A DNA stretch of 54,163 bases from Bacteroidales bacterium (GCA_017439305.1 JAFSJK010000038.1:1-54163); one strand, 5' to 3'. Positions 7,629 through 17,093 are shown, counted from the stretch's first letter. The notes: generated from the sequence alone by a model not told the origin. Program-made: numbers and translations.

Positions 7629-9923
7629 CTATTCTGCTGTGTATTCGTCCAGGCGAACCTCCAGGAAGGTGGCGTCGGAGACGTCCTCCCTTGGGTTCTG
7701 CACCTCGCCTGTTATCATAAAGCGCCGGGTGGCCGGCTGCGCGTCATCCAGATAAACCCCCGGACCTTCAGGGTCAAGGTTTACCTCGCCGGACAGCACG
7801 AGCTTCCGTCCCGCATACTGGGAGTACAGCGTCCCGATGAGGAGCTGCTCCGCGCTCTCGGTCCTGTTGTTCCGCTTCAACTGGGCGACCTGCCGCCCGG
7901 TGGACGTCCTGACAAGGGCGCCCCTGGCTGTGGGGCTCGCCTGGGGAACCGTCCCGCAGATGGTCTCCAGCTCAAGGTCTTCCTTCGCATTGGTATTGGC
8001 GACCCCGGTGTGTTCGATGTCATTAAGGCTCGCATCGTCGAGGGTGAGGGTGCGCTTGACCACGGAGACCTCGGGGGCCTTGTACAGGAGCCAGCGCAAC
8101 TTCTCATACAGTCCCTCCTCGGCAAAAGACCCGGAGGCGTCCGCGTGGAAGGTGTCGGTATCGTCGAAGATATAGATGCCATTGTAGACGCGGACCTCCA
8201 GATAGCCTCCTACGGGAGGATAAGGAATGTACTGTCCGTCGGGCATGCGCTTGAAGGAACCATAGGCCACCCACGGCTGCTTGGCGTTGTTCGCATCGGA
8301 GTAATAGAGCTTCCGCTTGGAAGCCTGCCTGCCCTCCGCCCAGGGTTTCCCAAAGTTCTGCCGGTTCGCCTTCCAGCCAAGGCAGCCCTGACTGTTCACA
8401 AGATCCATCTCCTTGTCATAGTATGCGAGCCAGGCGTCGCCGAATGGAGCGTCGCCCGTCACCCATCCGTCACCGACCGCAGACCAGGCCGCACAGGCCG
8501 GGATGGAGTCCGCGAGGTGGCCGTGCGCCGTGATGCCGGCGTTCCTGTAGTGATACAAGGCAGTGCCGTTATCGTCATACAGCACGATAGCGATAGGGAT
8601 GAACGCCTGCTGCCCCCAACTCTGGAAGTCCTCGTAGTTGTACCGCTCGTTTCCGATGTCCTCACTGGGTTCCTCGAACGGATTGTACCGCGGATCGGCG
8701 AGCATCTCCATGAAGATGCGAATGAGGTTGCCGTTCCTGTCCTCCGCCGACAGGTCGGGAAGATAGGCCCGCTTCGTGGTGAGCGCCACCGTCTGGGGAT
8801 GGCTGCCCGGGCTGATACCCTTCAGGACCGCCGTACCCTCGGCCAAGGGATTGTGTCCGCCCTGGAACCCTACGGCGACGCCCTCGGACTCAGTCCCGCC
8901 AAGCATCGGATAAATCTTGAAATAACGGTTCAGAGATCCGATGGACGCGAGGCCCGTGCACTTTGCGGGATCATTGGACCGGAAGATGGTAAACTCGATA
9001 TTCTCGTCCACCGGCGCCACCAGCTGCTCGGACTGATAGAACGAATAGCGGTCCGGGGTCAGCGTGCTGGTGTGCAGGGTATTGATATACTGAGACCCGT
9101 AGGTGTCCCCGTAGACGAAATCCGGAAGCATCGCCGCGTCTGCATACGGCGAAAAGGTGACCTTGATGTTATTGAAAACCATCCCGGTGGACATATTCTG
9201 ACCGGAAGCACTCCAGGACAGGGCACGAGCCTTCTGCTGCCATATGGCGTTGATGTCGAAGACCCATATCTTCCCGGCTTTCTGGATGAGCTTCAGCGCA
9301 AGAGGCTGGAGGATGCCCTCCAGCACCTTCTCGTAGTCCATGGCTACCCCGTCTTCGTCGTAGAAGTTCTCCGACGTGATAGACAAGGCAGATAGAGTCG
9401 CGGCGGTGTCGTCCGTGAACTTCGTCGAGGTGATAGCCTCGTCTATGACACCGTAGTTAATACCGGAAAGGGCGAGAGCACTTTCCAGGATCTCGCGCAG
9501 GGTCTTCCTTCCGGTGAGGTTGTACGGAATGCGACCGAGGGGGCCGAAGTCGTAGAAGGTGAGCTCCACGTCATAGAAGGCGCCGCGGTCGTAGGGCTCA
9601 CTGTAGGTCTCGGTGTCCAGACAGCCGGACCAGTAGAGCGCGCCGTTTCTGTATACGTCCAGCCGGATGTCCCCGGGCACCTCGGTGTAGAGGTCCGCGT
9701 AGGTGCGGTCGCCGGGCGATTCGATGGTGAGGGTCGCCATGGATCCGCAGACAGGCTCCTCGGGGCTGCGCTCGTCCCACTCGATGGTCAGCGGTTCGTC
9801 AGCGGGGAAGGTAAGTTCACCGACCTCGGGGAACGCGGACGCGGCTTCCTGGAGAATCTCGCACCTCCAGACATTGCCGGCAAGGGATAGGAATTCCCCG
9901 GAATATCGTAGTCGCTTGGCCAT
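7629..9923 (-). CDS. Phage tail tip/hub-like protein
   Basis: 764 residues, stop one base before the fibre start. It begins KRLRYSGEFLSLAGNVWRC and contains a beta-rich N-terminal part, an enzyme-free middle and a C-terminal region (ATRRFMITGEVQNPREDV). Position between tape measure and fibre is that of distal tail or baseplate-hub proteins in siphoviruses. I see no peptidase or lysozyme motif. Function inferred mainly from gene order. Confidence 0.75.
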   Translation of the reverse strand: MAKRLRYSGEFLSLAGNVWRCEILQEAASAFPEVGELTFPADEPLTIEWDERSPEEPVCGSMATLTIESPGDRTYADLYTEVPGDIRLDVYRNGALYWSGCLDTETYSEPYDRGAFYDVELTFYDFGPLGRIPYNLTGRKTLREILESALALSGINYGVIDEAITSTKFTDDTAATLSALSITSENFYDEDGVAMDYEKVLEGILQPLALKLIQKAGKIWVFDINAIWQQKARALSWSASGQNMSTGMVFNNIKVTFSPYADAAMLPDFVYGDTYGSQYINTLHTSTLTPDRYSFYQSEQLVAPVDENIEFTIFRSNDPAKCTGLASIGSLNRYFKIYPMLGGTESEGVAVGFQGGHNPLAEGTAVLKGISPGSHPQTVALTTKRAYLPDLSAEDRNGNLIRIFMEMLADPRYNPFEEPSEDIGNERYNYEDFQSWGQQAFIPIAIVLYDDNGTALYHYRNAGITAHGHLADSIPACAAWSAVGDGWVTGDAPFGDAWLAYYDKEMDLVNSQGCLGWKANRQNFGKPWAEGRQASKRKLYYSDANNAKQPWVAYGSFKRMPDGQYIPYPPVGGYLEVRVYNGIYIFDDTDTFHADASGSFAEEGLYEKLRWLLYKAPEVSVVKRTLTLDDASLNDIEHTGVANTNAKEDLELETICGTVPQASPTARGALVRTSTGRQVAQLKRNNRTESAEQLLIGTLYSQYAGRKLVLSGEVNLDPEGPGVYLDDAQPATRRFMITGEVQNPREDVSDATFLEVRLDEYTAE

Positions 9924-9969
9924 CGTTAAGAGCTTCTACTATAAACCGGGGAAAGGGTCTTCTGGTACC

Positions 9970-12294
9970 TTAGGACCGCGAGGACCGGCGGCGGTCCTTC
10001 TTCAGGGTGCCATAGAGATCGCGGCCGCGGATCCGGAAGTCCACCTCGCCGCCGACGGCCGCCGGCTGGATATATTGCCGGAGGGTGTTCAGCGGGGCGA
10101 TGACCTCGGGGTTATGCTGCGCGCCGGCATATTCGCCCATCAAGCCGAACGTCGGGCCGGAGATGACGCCACCGTTCGCGAACTTCGGAAGGTTCGCCAG
10201 GGCGGCGAGGATTGACGCCACGGCGGCCACGGCCAGCACCGGACCGACGTAGGGAATGGAGGCGACGGCAGAGGCGCCTCCGGAGGCCGCAGCAGCGGTG
10301 TTCGCAGTGGCCGCTGCGTTCTGCTTGACAAACAGGGCGGTCAGCTGGGGCAGCGCCTGGGCGATAGCGGACAAGAGATTCGAGCCCCACTCCAGCCAAG
10401 CGGCCGCAGACTCGCCCACCGCCCCGGCGAGGTCACGGAACACACCGGACAGGGCACCGACCGTGGTCTGCAGGGCCTCGGTCTGCGTCATAGCGGCCCC
10501 CGCATCCTTGACGAACGTCTTGAGATCCGCACCAACTAAGCCCGGCTTGAGGCCCTTCTTCTTCGCCGTTTCTCCCATAATGACCGCGCCCGGTCCGGAA
10601 AGAGCCGCCACAGAGCCAAGAGTCTCGGTAGACAAAGACGCGCGGCGGGCGGCCAACAGGGCGTTGTACTCCTGGATGAGCTTCCGCACGGCCTCATTCT
10701 CTGCGCCGTACTTGTTGATGAGGCTGGTGATGCCGGAACGCATGGCGTCGAGCCGGACGACCTCGTCGCTCTGCTTCCCGCCCAGCTCCTGGTTAACCTG
10801 GACGGCGCGCTCCACCGCGGTCGCATAGTCCCGGACAGCCTCGGCGAGACCCTTATGCTTGTCCGCTGATCCTCCGGCTGCGTTCCCTCCGGCATTGACG
10901 GCTCCGGCCAGATCCGTGACCGCGCCTTCTTCCTCGCCCATGGTGTTGATGCCCGCGTTCATCTGCTCCAACCATATCTTGTTCCGGGCGTACTCGAGCA
11001 CGCGCAGGGACTTCCGGTCGGCAGCGCTCTTGTGCTCCTTCGCGTTTATCCGGTCTATGGCCTGGTCATACTCCTCCAGGGTCGTCAGCGTGCCGGATCC
11101 GATGAAGGCGTCACCCAGGGCGGCGGTCTTCGCTTCGCGCCTGGACATCCCCTTCTGCATGTTGGAGAAGACGTTCAGCCCGCGGGCGAACCGGTCAAAG
11201 ACCTGCGTCAAGAAGCCGGTTGACTTCCGGAACTGAAGGACGAGGTCCTCCCAGGCGGAACCCACACGCTTGATGGCGCCCTCCAGGTTGTCCGTCATCG
11301 TGTTGTACATCCGGTCCAGGGCGCCGTTGGCGTCGCCGAGGGCGTCGTACAGCTCACGGACATCCCCGGCCCCCTTGACGAGGGCGCTGAAGGCCGCGAC
11401 GGAACGCTTGTCCGTCATCTCCAGCTGGGTGTTCAGGTCCACGCCCCGGTCGGACAGCTCCTGCAGGGCGTCGATGATCTCCGGCATCGTGGTCGCCGTA
11501 TGACCGAGGCCCTGCACCAGCTTACCATTAGAGTCGGCGAGGTTCAGCAGGATGTTCCTCAGGGCAGTGGCTGCGCTGGAAGCGTCGAAGCCCGCGTTAG
11601 ACAAGACACCCAGCAGGGCGACCGTGTCCCGGGCGTTCAGGCCGAAGGAAGCGGCGACCGGGCCGACCACGGAAATGGAGGTCTGGAGCTTGGAGAAAGA
11701 CAGGGCGGAATTGGATGTGGAAGCCGCCATGAGATCCAGCAGTTCCCCGGAGTCGGAGGCACGCATCCCGAAGGCCCGGAGGGCAGCGCCGGAGAAGTCG
11801 GCCGCACTGGCGAGGTCGGTGCCGACGGCGGCGGCGAACTTCAGGACGCTCTCCTGCATCGCGGTGATCTGGCCCTCCGAGAAGCCCAGGCGGGCGAGGG
11901 AGGTCTGCAGGGAGGTCACCTCCGCAGCGGTGAAGGACGTCCTCCGCCCGAGCTCCATCGCGGACTCGGTGAGGCCGTTGATCTCGGAGGCGGATTTTCC
12001 AAGGACGGCGGCCAGCTCGGAGTTGGCGCGCTCGAACTCCTTCATCGTGTTCACCGCGTCGCCCACGCCCTTCACGAGGGCACGCACGCCGACGAGCCCC
12101 GCGGCCATGCCCGCCAGGGACTTGGTGAGTGAGCCGGTGAGCGACCGCAAGCCGCCCATCCGCTTCGGCAGCTGTTCCGCCTGGACGGCGGCGCCTTTGA
12201 AGGCTTTCTCCAGCCCGTCTGCGTTATTGGTCAGCGCCTTGAGGTCCTTCGCGTTCCCCTGCAGCTTGTATGTTATGCTGATTGTCGATCCCAT
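9970..12294 (-). CDS. Tail tape measure protein
   Basis: 774 residues from ATG at 12294; a start 9 nt earlier is possible. The N-terminal ~370 residues match the phage tape-measure core (ALVKGVGDAVNTMKEFERAN, LARLGFSEGQI, then NAGFDASSAATALRNIL). They are followed by helical segments, an Ala/Gly-rich hydrophobic stretch near residue 670 and a basic tail (KKDRRRSSRS). It sets tail length and is ejected at infection. The start overlaps the end of the chaperone extension frame by about 70 nt. At this size the tail would be modest in length. Confidence 0.9.
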   Translation of the reverse strand: MGSTISITYKLQGNAKDLKALTNNADGLEKAFKGAAVQAEQLPKRMGGLRSLTGSLTKSLAGMAAGLVGVRALVKGVGDAVNTMKEFERANSELAAVLGKSASEINGLTESAMELGRRTSFTAAEVTSLQTSLARLGFSEGQITAMQESVLKFAAAVGTDLASAADFSGAALRAFGMRASDSGELLDLMAASTSNSALSFSKLQTSISVVGPVAASFGLNARDTVALLGVLSNAGFDASSAATALRNILLNLADSNGKLVQGLGHTATTMPEIIDALQELSDRGVDLNTQLEMTDKRSVAAFSALVKGAGDVRELYDALGDANGALDRMYNTMTDNLEGAIKRVGSAWEDLVLQFRKSTGFLTQVFDRFARGLNVFSNMQKGMSRREAKTAALGDAFIGSGTLTTLEEYDQAIDRINAKEHKSAADRKSLRVLEYARNKIWLEQMNAGINTMGEEEGAVTDLAGAVNAGGNAAGGSADKHKGLAEAVRDYATAVERAVQVNQELGGKQSDEVVRLDAMRSGITSLINKYGAENEAVRKLIQEYNALLAARRASLSTETLGSVAALSGPGAVIMGETAKKKGLKPGLVGADLKTFVKDAGAAMTQTEALQTTVGALSGVFRDLAGAVGESAAAWLEWGSNLLSAIAQALPQLTALFVKQNAAATANTAAAASGGASAVASIPYVGPVLAVAAVASILAALANLPKFANGGVISGPTFGLMGEYAGAQHNPEVIAPLNTLRQYIQPAAVGGEVDFRIRGRDLYGTLKKDRRRSSRS

Positions 12295-12610
12295 CGCTTG
12301 CAAATTTCTCTTTCAAGTACTCGAACCTCTCCCGGGTGCTCTTCTTCACGGGGCCCTTCTTGGGCTTCGCGTCCCACGGAAGAGGGAGCAGCTTCCGGGG
12401 GTCCACCGTCTTCTTCAAATGAGGCTGCACGAAGATGGTGGCCATGACTCGCGTCCGTTCCCAATCACCGTGCAGCCTTTCTCTCTCTCGCTCCGCCCAG
12501 CTCCGGTGGACCTGGTTGAACTCAGCCGGAGACAGGGCGCAGAAGTCATCGTAGGAGAGGCCGATGCAGCCCAGGGCCACACCCAGGGCCTCCTCGATGT
12601 CCGCTAACTT
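12224..12610 (-). CDS. Tail chaperone T extension, made by -1 frameshift
   Basis: This frame has no need of its own start: a -1 slip on the A9 run at 12609-12617 joins the upstream 110-residue protein to KLADIEEALGVALG... in this frame, for a fused product of about 237 residues. This is the G/GT arrangement known from lambda-like tails, directly before the tape measure. The extension is rich in Arg and Lys and ends inside the tape-measure gene. An internal ATG at 12580 could also make a 118-residue protein, but the frameshift is the better explanation. Confidence 0.8.
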   Translation of the reverse strand, partial: KLADIEEALGVALGCIGLSYDDFCALSPAEFNQVHRSWAERERERLHGDWERTRVMATIFVQPHLKKTVDPRKLLPLPWDAKPKKGPVKKSTRERFEYLKEKFASDGIDNQHNIQAAGEREGPQGADQ

Positions 12611-12936
12611 TTTTTTTCTTCCCCGCCTCCGTCCCCGGGCGCCGGATCCGGCGACTCGGGCTGGTTCGCCAGCAGGTCCTGCATGGCGAGCATGTCCTCG
12701 GCGGACAGGTTGTCGCAGAACTCGTCAAACGTCAGCGAGAACGGGATCCGGTCCGCGACTGACGCAGACGCGAGGCAGGCATACAGGAGCTGCGCGACCT
12801 CCTCGATGTTGCCCGAGTCGAGCTCCTCCCGCGCGAGGTCCTTACCGGTGACCCTCTTGAAGCGGATCATCGCCCCGAGGGTCATCCGGAAAGGATAGAC
12901 GCGGTCGCCGACCTGGATGTTGATGGCCGTTTTCAT
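12604..12936 (-). CDS. Tail assembly chaperone (gpG-like)
   Basis: 110 residues (MKTAINIQVGDRVYPFRM...). It lies between the major tail protein and the tape measure, and ends EEKKS at a TAG just after a nine-A run. Siphovirus tail chaperones of this size coat the tape measure before tube assembly and are made both alone and as a frameshifted fusion; both conditions are met here. The unshifted product should be the more abundant one. Confidence 0.85.
   Translation of the reverse strand: MKTAINIQVGDRVYPFRMTLGAMIRFKRVTGKDLAREELDSGNIEEVAQLLYACLASASVADRIPFSLTFDEFCDNLSAEDMLAMQDLLANQPESPDPAPGDGGGEEKKS
12608..12618 (-). promoter_or_regulatory. Programmed -1 ribosomal frameshift site
   Basis: On the minus strand the mRNA reads G, nine A, G, followed by TTAG in the zero frame. 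The zero frame ends at TAG 12606-12604. Slipping back one base on AAA AAA continues in the frame of 12224-12610. Codon phase was checked: the two frames differ by -1. Confidence 0.85.
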
Positions 12937-12942
12937 ACAGGA

Positions 12943-13404
12943 TTAGGTGAGGCTTTCGCCGGTGATCTTGGTGGGGTCGAGGGTGACCTCGCCGTTGTTC
13001 TCCAGCGTGCCGGAGTAGGTGACGTCGTCCTGGGCGGGCGCGCTCTGCTCCAGGGAGGCGATGACGAAGGAGCCGGTCAGGTACGGGTCGGTGCTCTCGC
13101 GCTCGAGGGCGACGACCTCGACGGGCTGCCCGGTCTTCCAGGCGTTGAGGAGGGTCTTGAAGCCGCCCTCGGTCTCCTCGTAGTTGGTCAGGCCCTCGAA
13201 GGAGATGCTGACGCTGAGACCGGTGACTCCCTTACCCTTCCACAGGCCGGCGGAGATGGAGGCGGTGGCCACAGGCTTCACGCTGCGGTCCTTCGTCTCG
13301 GTATTGAAGGTCGTGGTGTGGGTGGTGCAGTGGCCGATAGCCTTGCCCCCCACCTTCAGCAGCAGGTCGCTGCCGTTGACGTATCCAGTTTTGACAGTAG
13401 GCAT
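12943..13404 (-). CDS. Major tail (tube) protein
   Basis: 153 residues. Motifs include SDLLLKVGGKAIGHCTTH near the start and the FNTETKDRS segment typical of the phage tail-tube family related to TP901-1 major tail protein. Forms hexameric rings of the tail tube. Located between the head-tail completion genes and the chaperones, with a 6-nt gap to the latter. Confidence 0.88.
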   Translation of the reverse strand: MPTVKTGYVNGSDLLLKVGGKAIGHCTTHTTTFNTETKDRSVKPVATASISAGLWKGKGVTGLSVSISFEGLTNYEETEGGFKTLLNAWKTGQPVEVVALERESTDPYLTGSFVIASLEQSAPAQDDVTYSGTLENNGEVTLDPTKITGESLT

Positions 13405-13416
13405 AATTCTGCAGTA

Positions 13417-13845
13417 TTAAACGTTGTTGACTCTTACAGTGAAGACGAGGGACTGCGCGTAGGCGTCGTCCGCCCACCCCTCCTCGGATCCTTCCAGGTC
13501 GATGGATCGCGCCGCCAGCCGGTGGCCGTCCCCGTCGTCGTAGACCGCGCTCTGGTGATCCAGGCAGGCCCTGACAGCCTCAGCCAGGTCGATACTCTCT
13601 GCGTAGGTTTTGGCATAGCAGAGCATCTCAACGGCGACAGTGTCGGCACCCTGGCCCGGCCCCTTCGCCAGCTGCCTGTCGAAATTCGCACGGCGGTAGC
13701 AGACGTAGGGAAGCTGAGCATTCGCCTCGGCGACCACGGGATAGATCTTCGTAGCCATAGCAGCGACCCGCTCATCGGAAATGAGCAGGTCACGGACCAG
13801 AAGACCCACACTGAGTGAGGTGACGGACTTAGACGGTGCAGCCAT
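13417..13845 (-). CDS. Tail completion/terminator protein (DUF3168-like)
   Basis: 142 residues. The pattern LLISDERVAAMATKIYPVVA followed by LPYVCYRR is that of small tail-terminator proteins (DUF3168/gp17 type), which cap the tube and join it to the head. It overlaps the gp10-like gene by 17 nt. Family assignment rests on pattern and position. Confidence 0.75.
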   Translation of the reverse strand: MAAPSKSVTSLSVGLLVRDLLISDERVAAMATKIYPVVAEANAQLPYVCYRRANFDRQLAKGPGQGADTVAVEMLCYAKTYAESIDLAEAVRACLDHQSAVYDDGDGHRLAARSIDLEGSEEGWADDAYAQSLVFTVRVNNV

Positions 13846-14389
13846 ATTTCTTTGCGGTTTTTTCCACGGAGGCCCGGAAGCTGTCCTGGAGGGTTTGGTT
13901 GATTTGCGGGCCGACCTGCTGGTTAGCTTTCACGATAAACTGGTAGGCAGGCATCCGGCCTCTGAAGGCGCCATTGAACAGGTAGCGCTTCCGGAATCCC
14001 GTCTTGGTCCTGTGCGAACCTCGGGACCCCTTCAGCCGCCTCTCCTTGGTGCCATCCTCGGCCCAGATGAGGACCGGCTTCTCCAGCCCAGCCCGATTGA
14101 GATGGAATCCCTTCTTCGCCACGATCCGCGTATGGTCCTTGCTCTTTCGGAGAACGGTGCCCACGGTGACACGGAAGCCGAGCTTCTGCTTGAACACCAG
14201 GGCCCGTACTCCCTTCTCGAGGTCCCTCCCACTATGGATTGACGCACGAAGGTTGGAGATAGACGCACGGCGGAGAAGGTTCGCGGTAGTACGGAAGGCC
14301 CCCTTCATCGCCTTGCTCCGCTGCTTCTCGTCCATCTGGGCAAAAAGCTCGCGGAGCTGGCGGTCGTCATATTCAAGGGTGCGCGCCAT
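13829..14389 (-). CDS. HK97 gp10-like tail-completion protein
   Basis: 186 residues from ATG at 14389, overlapping the upstream stop as TAATG; the frame is open 7 codons further. Basic protein with the pattern RQLRELFAQMDEKQRSKAMK and GFRKRYLFNGAFRGRMPAYQF, as in HK97 gp10 homologues. Acts in head-tail joining or tail assembly. Long run of Lys/Arg, no membrane segment. Confidence 0.85.
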   Translation of the reverse strand: MARTLEYDDRQLRELFAQMDEKQRSKAMKGAFRTTANLLRRASISNLRASIHSGRDLEKGVRALVFKQKLGFRVTVGTVLRKSKDHTRIVAKKGFHLNRAGLEKPVLIWAEDGTKERRLKGSRGSHRTKTGFRKRYLFNGAFRGRMPAYQFIVKANQQVGPQINQTLQDSFRASVEKTAKKYGCTV

Positions 14390-14706
14390 TACTCGTTCAC
14401 CCTGTCGCAAATGAGCCGCTTGAGGCCCTTCCGCCGATTGAACTCAATGGCTCCCACAGTGTAGGTGACGCCCTGATAGACGACCCGCCACTTCTCTTCC
14501 ACCGAATGGGCGGAGTAGATGATTATCTCCACCCGCCCATCGGGAAAGAGCTCGGACGCTTCCTGGCTGAGATGGCCGGATTTCCAGTTCACCTCCGCGT
14601 GGACGAGGCGGCCATTCGGGAAGGAGATCTTCTCCGACCCGAAGGCGTCCGTCTCCACGAAAGGTTTCCGGAGCTCGACGAACTCGGTCAGGCGTCCCGC
14701 GATCAT
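14389..14706 (-). CDS. Head-tail adaptor (head closure) protein
   Basis: 105 residues, beginning GRLTEFVELRKP and carrying a compact beta-barrel pattern (SVEEKWRVVYQGVTYTVGAIE) typical of phage head-closure proteins (SPP1 gp16/HK97 gp7 type). Overlaps the connector gene by 4 nt and gp10 by 1 nt, so translation is coupled. Confidence 0.85.
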   Translation of the reverse strand: MIAGRLTEFVELRKPFVETDAFGSEKISFPNGRLVHAEVNWKSGHLSQEASELFPDGRVEIIIYSAHSVEEKWRVVYQGVTYTVGAIEFNRRKGLKRLICDRVNE

Positions 14707-14999
14707 ACCAGTCTCCTGAAAGGTTTCACCAGGGTCTGGACGGAATCAGGCACCTCGTGCATCGCGACCGCAGACACGCTCTCGCGCTGGTTGTACCAAT
14801 GCGCGGCGAGCATGAGGGTGGCCTGCTGGAGCATCTTGGGGAGGTTTCCATCGTCATCCACGAGCTCCGCCTTCTCGCGGTTCGTGTAGGTAACGATGGT
14901 CTCCGTCGCTGCATCCAGCAGATGCTGCAGGTAGGCGTCGTCCTGATCGAAGTCGTCCGCCCTGACCTGCTTTTTGAGGAGCATGATGTCCAGTTCCAT
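14703..14999 (-). CDS. Head-tail connector protein (gp6-like)
   Basis: 98 residues, all helical. The pattern ELDIMLLKKQVRADDFDQDD, then YLQHLLDAATETIV and AAHWYNQRE is characteristic of the gp6 connector family that forms the ring beneath the portal. Starts 13 nt after the capsid stop. Confidence 0.9.
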   Translation of the reverse strand: MELDIMLLKKQVRADDFDQDDAYLQHLLDAATETIVTYTNREKAELVDDDGNLPKMLQQATLMLAAHWYNQRESVSAVAMHEVPDSVQTLVKPFRRLV

Positions 15000-15012
15000 G
15001 GCTCAGATCAGT

Positions 15013-16371
15013 TTAGGAGTTCGCGGTCTTCGCGGCGGCCAACAGGAAGGCCTCCGGACGGAGGGTCTTGGTGGCGTAGTCCGTGTTGAGCACGAAATCG
15101 ACGGCATCCTTGCGTGCCTGGCTGAACGGATCCACGATGAAGCGGAAGGTTCCGAACATGCCCATAGGCTGGTAGCTCCAGTCGCCGAGGCCGATGTACT
15201 CGGTCACGGTGTTGATCTTCACGACCTTGTTGGAAGCCGTGCATCCCAGGGCGGCGAGGACAGCGGCCTCGTTGTTCGGGGTGCAGACCACCTCGTAGTC
15301 CGGAGTGGTGACGGCGTCACAGGAAGCCCAGGTGCAGGTGCTGGAGCTGTAGGTGGACTTCTTGTAGGTCACCACGTTCTTGCGGAGGTTGTTGGTGGTG
15401 TACACCGGCAGACCGCAGAGCTTGTCGTCCTCGATCATCGGACGGAAGATGCCGCTGGAGTTGACCGGGGTGCCCTCCAGGATGGCCTTCATGGTCTTGG
15501 TCATGACCCAGCAGAGATGGTTGCCCTCGATGCCGGTCTCCAGGACCTTGGCCTTCATCACGTTGAGCTCGGCGAAGCTCGGGGTCTCGTGAACATTGAT
15601 CATGTCCTTGTAGCGGTTGTCCTCGGTGGTCGGGGAACCGCCGCCCTTGGCCACGATGTGCGCGAACGGACCGATGAGGTTGCTGGCGCCGCTCACCGCG
15701 TCAAGACCGAAGACGATCTTGTTCAGGAGCAGAGCGACGGCCTGCGGCATGACCTTCTTGACGAGGGTCTCCATGACGCCGGCGGACTGGTTGATCGACT
15801 GGTTGGTGACCGGGATCGCGATGCCGATGCGCTCAGGGGTGGCCGTGAGCTTGGACAGGTTGATCTTGGAGTCGGTCAGGGCGACACCCTCTCCGGCGAC
15901 GGTCGCCTCGACGATGTCATAGATCGGCCACACATAGTCGCCGGAGAGGCCGACAGGCATCGGCAGGCCGACGAGCTTGAGGATGAAGCCCTCGATGAGG
16001 GGATCCAGGAAGTCCTGGATGCGGAGGGGGATGATGCCGCCGCTGGTGGCGTCGGAGACCATCATGCCGGCGAACTCGCCTTCACGCATGAGAGTGATCT
16101 CGGTCTGCCGGCCGGCCTTGAGATTCTCGCGGACGAGCTTCTCGACCTGGGCCTGGGCGTCGGGGTTCTCGCGGAGATACTCGGCGGTGGCCGCCTGCAT
16201 CCGCATCCCCAGGAGCTGGTTCTCGCGAGTCAGGGCCTCGAACTCCTTGGTCTCGGTCTCGTTGCGCTCACGCTGCTCCTTCTCACACGCATCAGCGATC
16301 TCGGTGATGCGCTCACAGTTCGCCTGGTACTTCTGCACCAGTTCGCGAACATTGATCTGGTTTTTCTTCAT
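15013..16371 (-). CDS. Major capsid protein, HK97 fold
   Basis: 452 residues. Residues 1 to about 105 form a charged coiled-coil delta domain, as in HK97-type scaffolding. The shell domain follows with TSGGIIPLRIQDFLDPLI and IGIAIPVTNQSINQS, and a C-terminal VDPFSQARKDAVDFVLNTD that matches the family's end. The adjacent prohead protease would remove the delta domain during maturation. Cleavage probably lies near residue 100-110. Confidence 0.93.
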   Translation of the reverse strand: MKKNQINVRELVQKYQANCERITEIADACEKEQRERNETETKEFEALTRENQLLGMRMQAATAEYLRENPDAQAQVEKLVRENLKAGRQTEITLMREGEFAGMMVSDATSGGIIPLRIQDFLDPLIEGFILKLVGLPMPVGLSGDYVWPIYDIVEATVAGEGVALTDSKINLSKLTATPERIGIAIPVTNQSINQSAGVMETLVKKVMPQAVALLLNKIVFGLDAVSGASNLIGPFAHIVAKGGGSPTTEDNRYKDMINVHETPSFAELNVMKAKVLETGIEGNHLCWVMTKTMKAILEGTPVNSSGIFRPMIEDDKLCGLPVYTTNNLRKNVVTYKKSTYSSSTCTWASCDAVTTPDYEVVCTPNNEAAVLAALGCTASNKVVKINTVTEYIGLGDWSYQPMGMFGTFRFIVDPFSQARKDAVDFVLNTDYATKTLRPEAFLLAAAKTANS

Positions 16372-16388
16372 AGCAGGGAAAAACTTGG

Positions 16389-17093
16389 TTAAACAAAGAT
16401 TTTATCATTTGCAGCGCGACGCATTTCGCGAAGCTGCTCTTTGATCTTGGCGATGTCCGGCTTGGGCTCCTCCGGCTTGGGCTCCTCCGGCTTGGCGGCC
16501 TCCCGCAGCTCGGTGTTGAACTCGCGGGCATCCACCTCGGTCCCGTCGTAGTAGGGATCCGCGGCGAGGGTGAAGTCATAGATGCCGGTGACGGCCTTCA
16601 CCGTGTAGGTGATGTAGGACTTGCCGTCCCTGATCTCCACGGAGCGGGAGACGAAGCCCTCGTCCCAGTAGTGGGTGGAGAACATGAAGGAACAGCCGGC
16701 AAGGTCACCACGGCGCACGAGCTCCAGGGCCTTGTCGCCGTCGGCAGTGTTGGGCGCCTCGAACTCGAAAGTGACGCCTTTCTCATCCACGTTGTAAGTC
16801 AGCGTTCCCTTGCCCTGCTTGGAGCGGGCGAGGATGAGCTGCCGGTTGTGGAACATGGTGAACTTGATGTCACAGGCGTCGAGGACCTCACGGGTGATCG
16901 CCTCGGGGGCGATGACCTCCACGGCCTCCTCGTTCTCGTCCGACCAGAGGGGACGGGACGGAGTGTTGAAGAGGATAGCACGGCCGACGATCGTCCGGCT
17001 GGGGGCCTCGCCCTCGCCGGTTTCCCGGACGTGGAGATCCGCGCACAGGGTCAGGAGCTCCCTGCGGATCTCTTCGTTCTTACTCTTTTTCAT
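16389..17093 (-). CDS. Prohead maturation protease (HK97 family)
   Basis: 234 residues from ATG at 17093; the frame opens 15 codons earlier. The start overlaps the portal gene's end by 14 nt. Motifs of the U35-type serine protease are visible: TIVGRAILFNTPS, the catalytic His in FTMFHNRQLILARS and the catalytic Ser in GCSFMFS. A Pro/Glu/Lys repeat (KPEEPKPEEPKPD) precedes the C-terminal helix. Processes the capsid delta domain and itself. Confidence 0.92.
   Translation of the reverse strand: MKKSKNEEIRRELLTLCADLHVRETGEGEAPSRTIVGRAILFNTPSRPLWSDENEEAVEVIAPEAITREVLDACDIKFTMFHNRQLILARSKQGKGTLTYNVDEKGVTFEFEAPNTADGDKALELVRRGDLAGCSFMFSTHYWDEGFVSRSVEIRDGKSYITYTVKAVTGIYDFTLAADPYYDGTEVDAREFNTELREAAKPEEPKPEEPKPDIAKIKEQLREMRRAANDKIFV

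Noticed and set aside
7620-9395. 591-residue plus-strand open frame
   Set aside because: It is antisense to the tail hub-like gene; G+C-rich codon use leaves the opposite strand open. No domain or start context, and the minus frame is continuous with its neighbours.
14974-16392. 472-residue plus-strand open frame
   Set aside because: Exact shadow of the major capsid gene. Composition is Gly/Leu/Val/Asp-biased as expected from a reversed G+C-rich gene.
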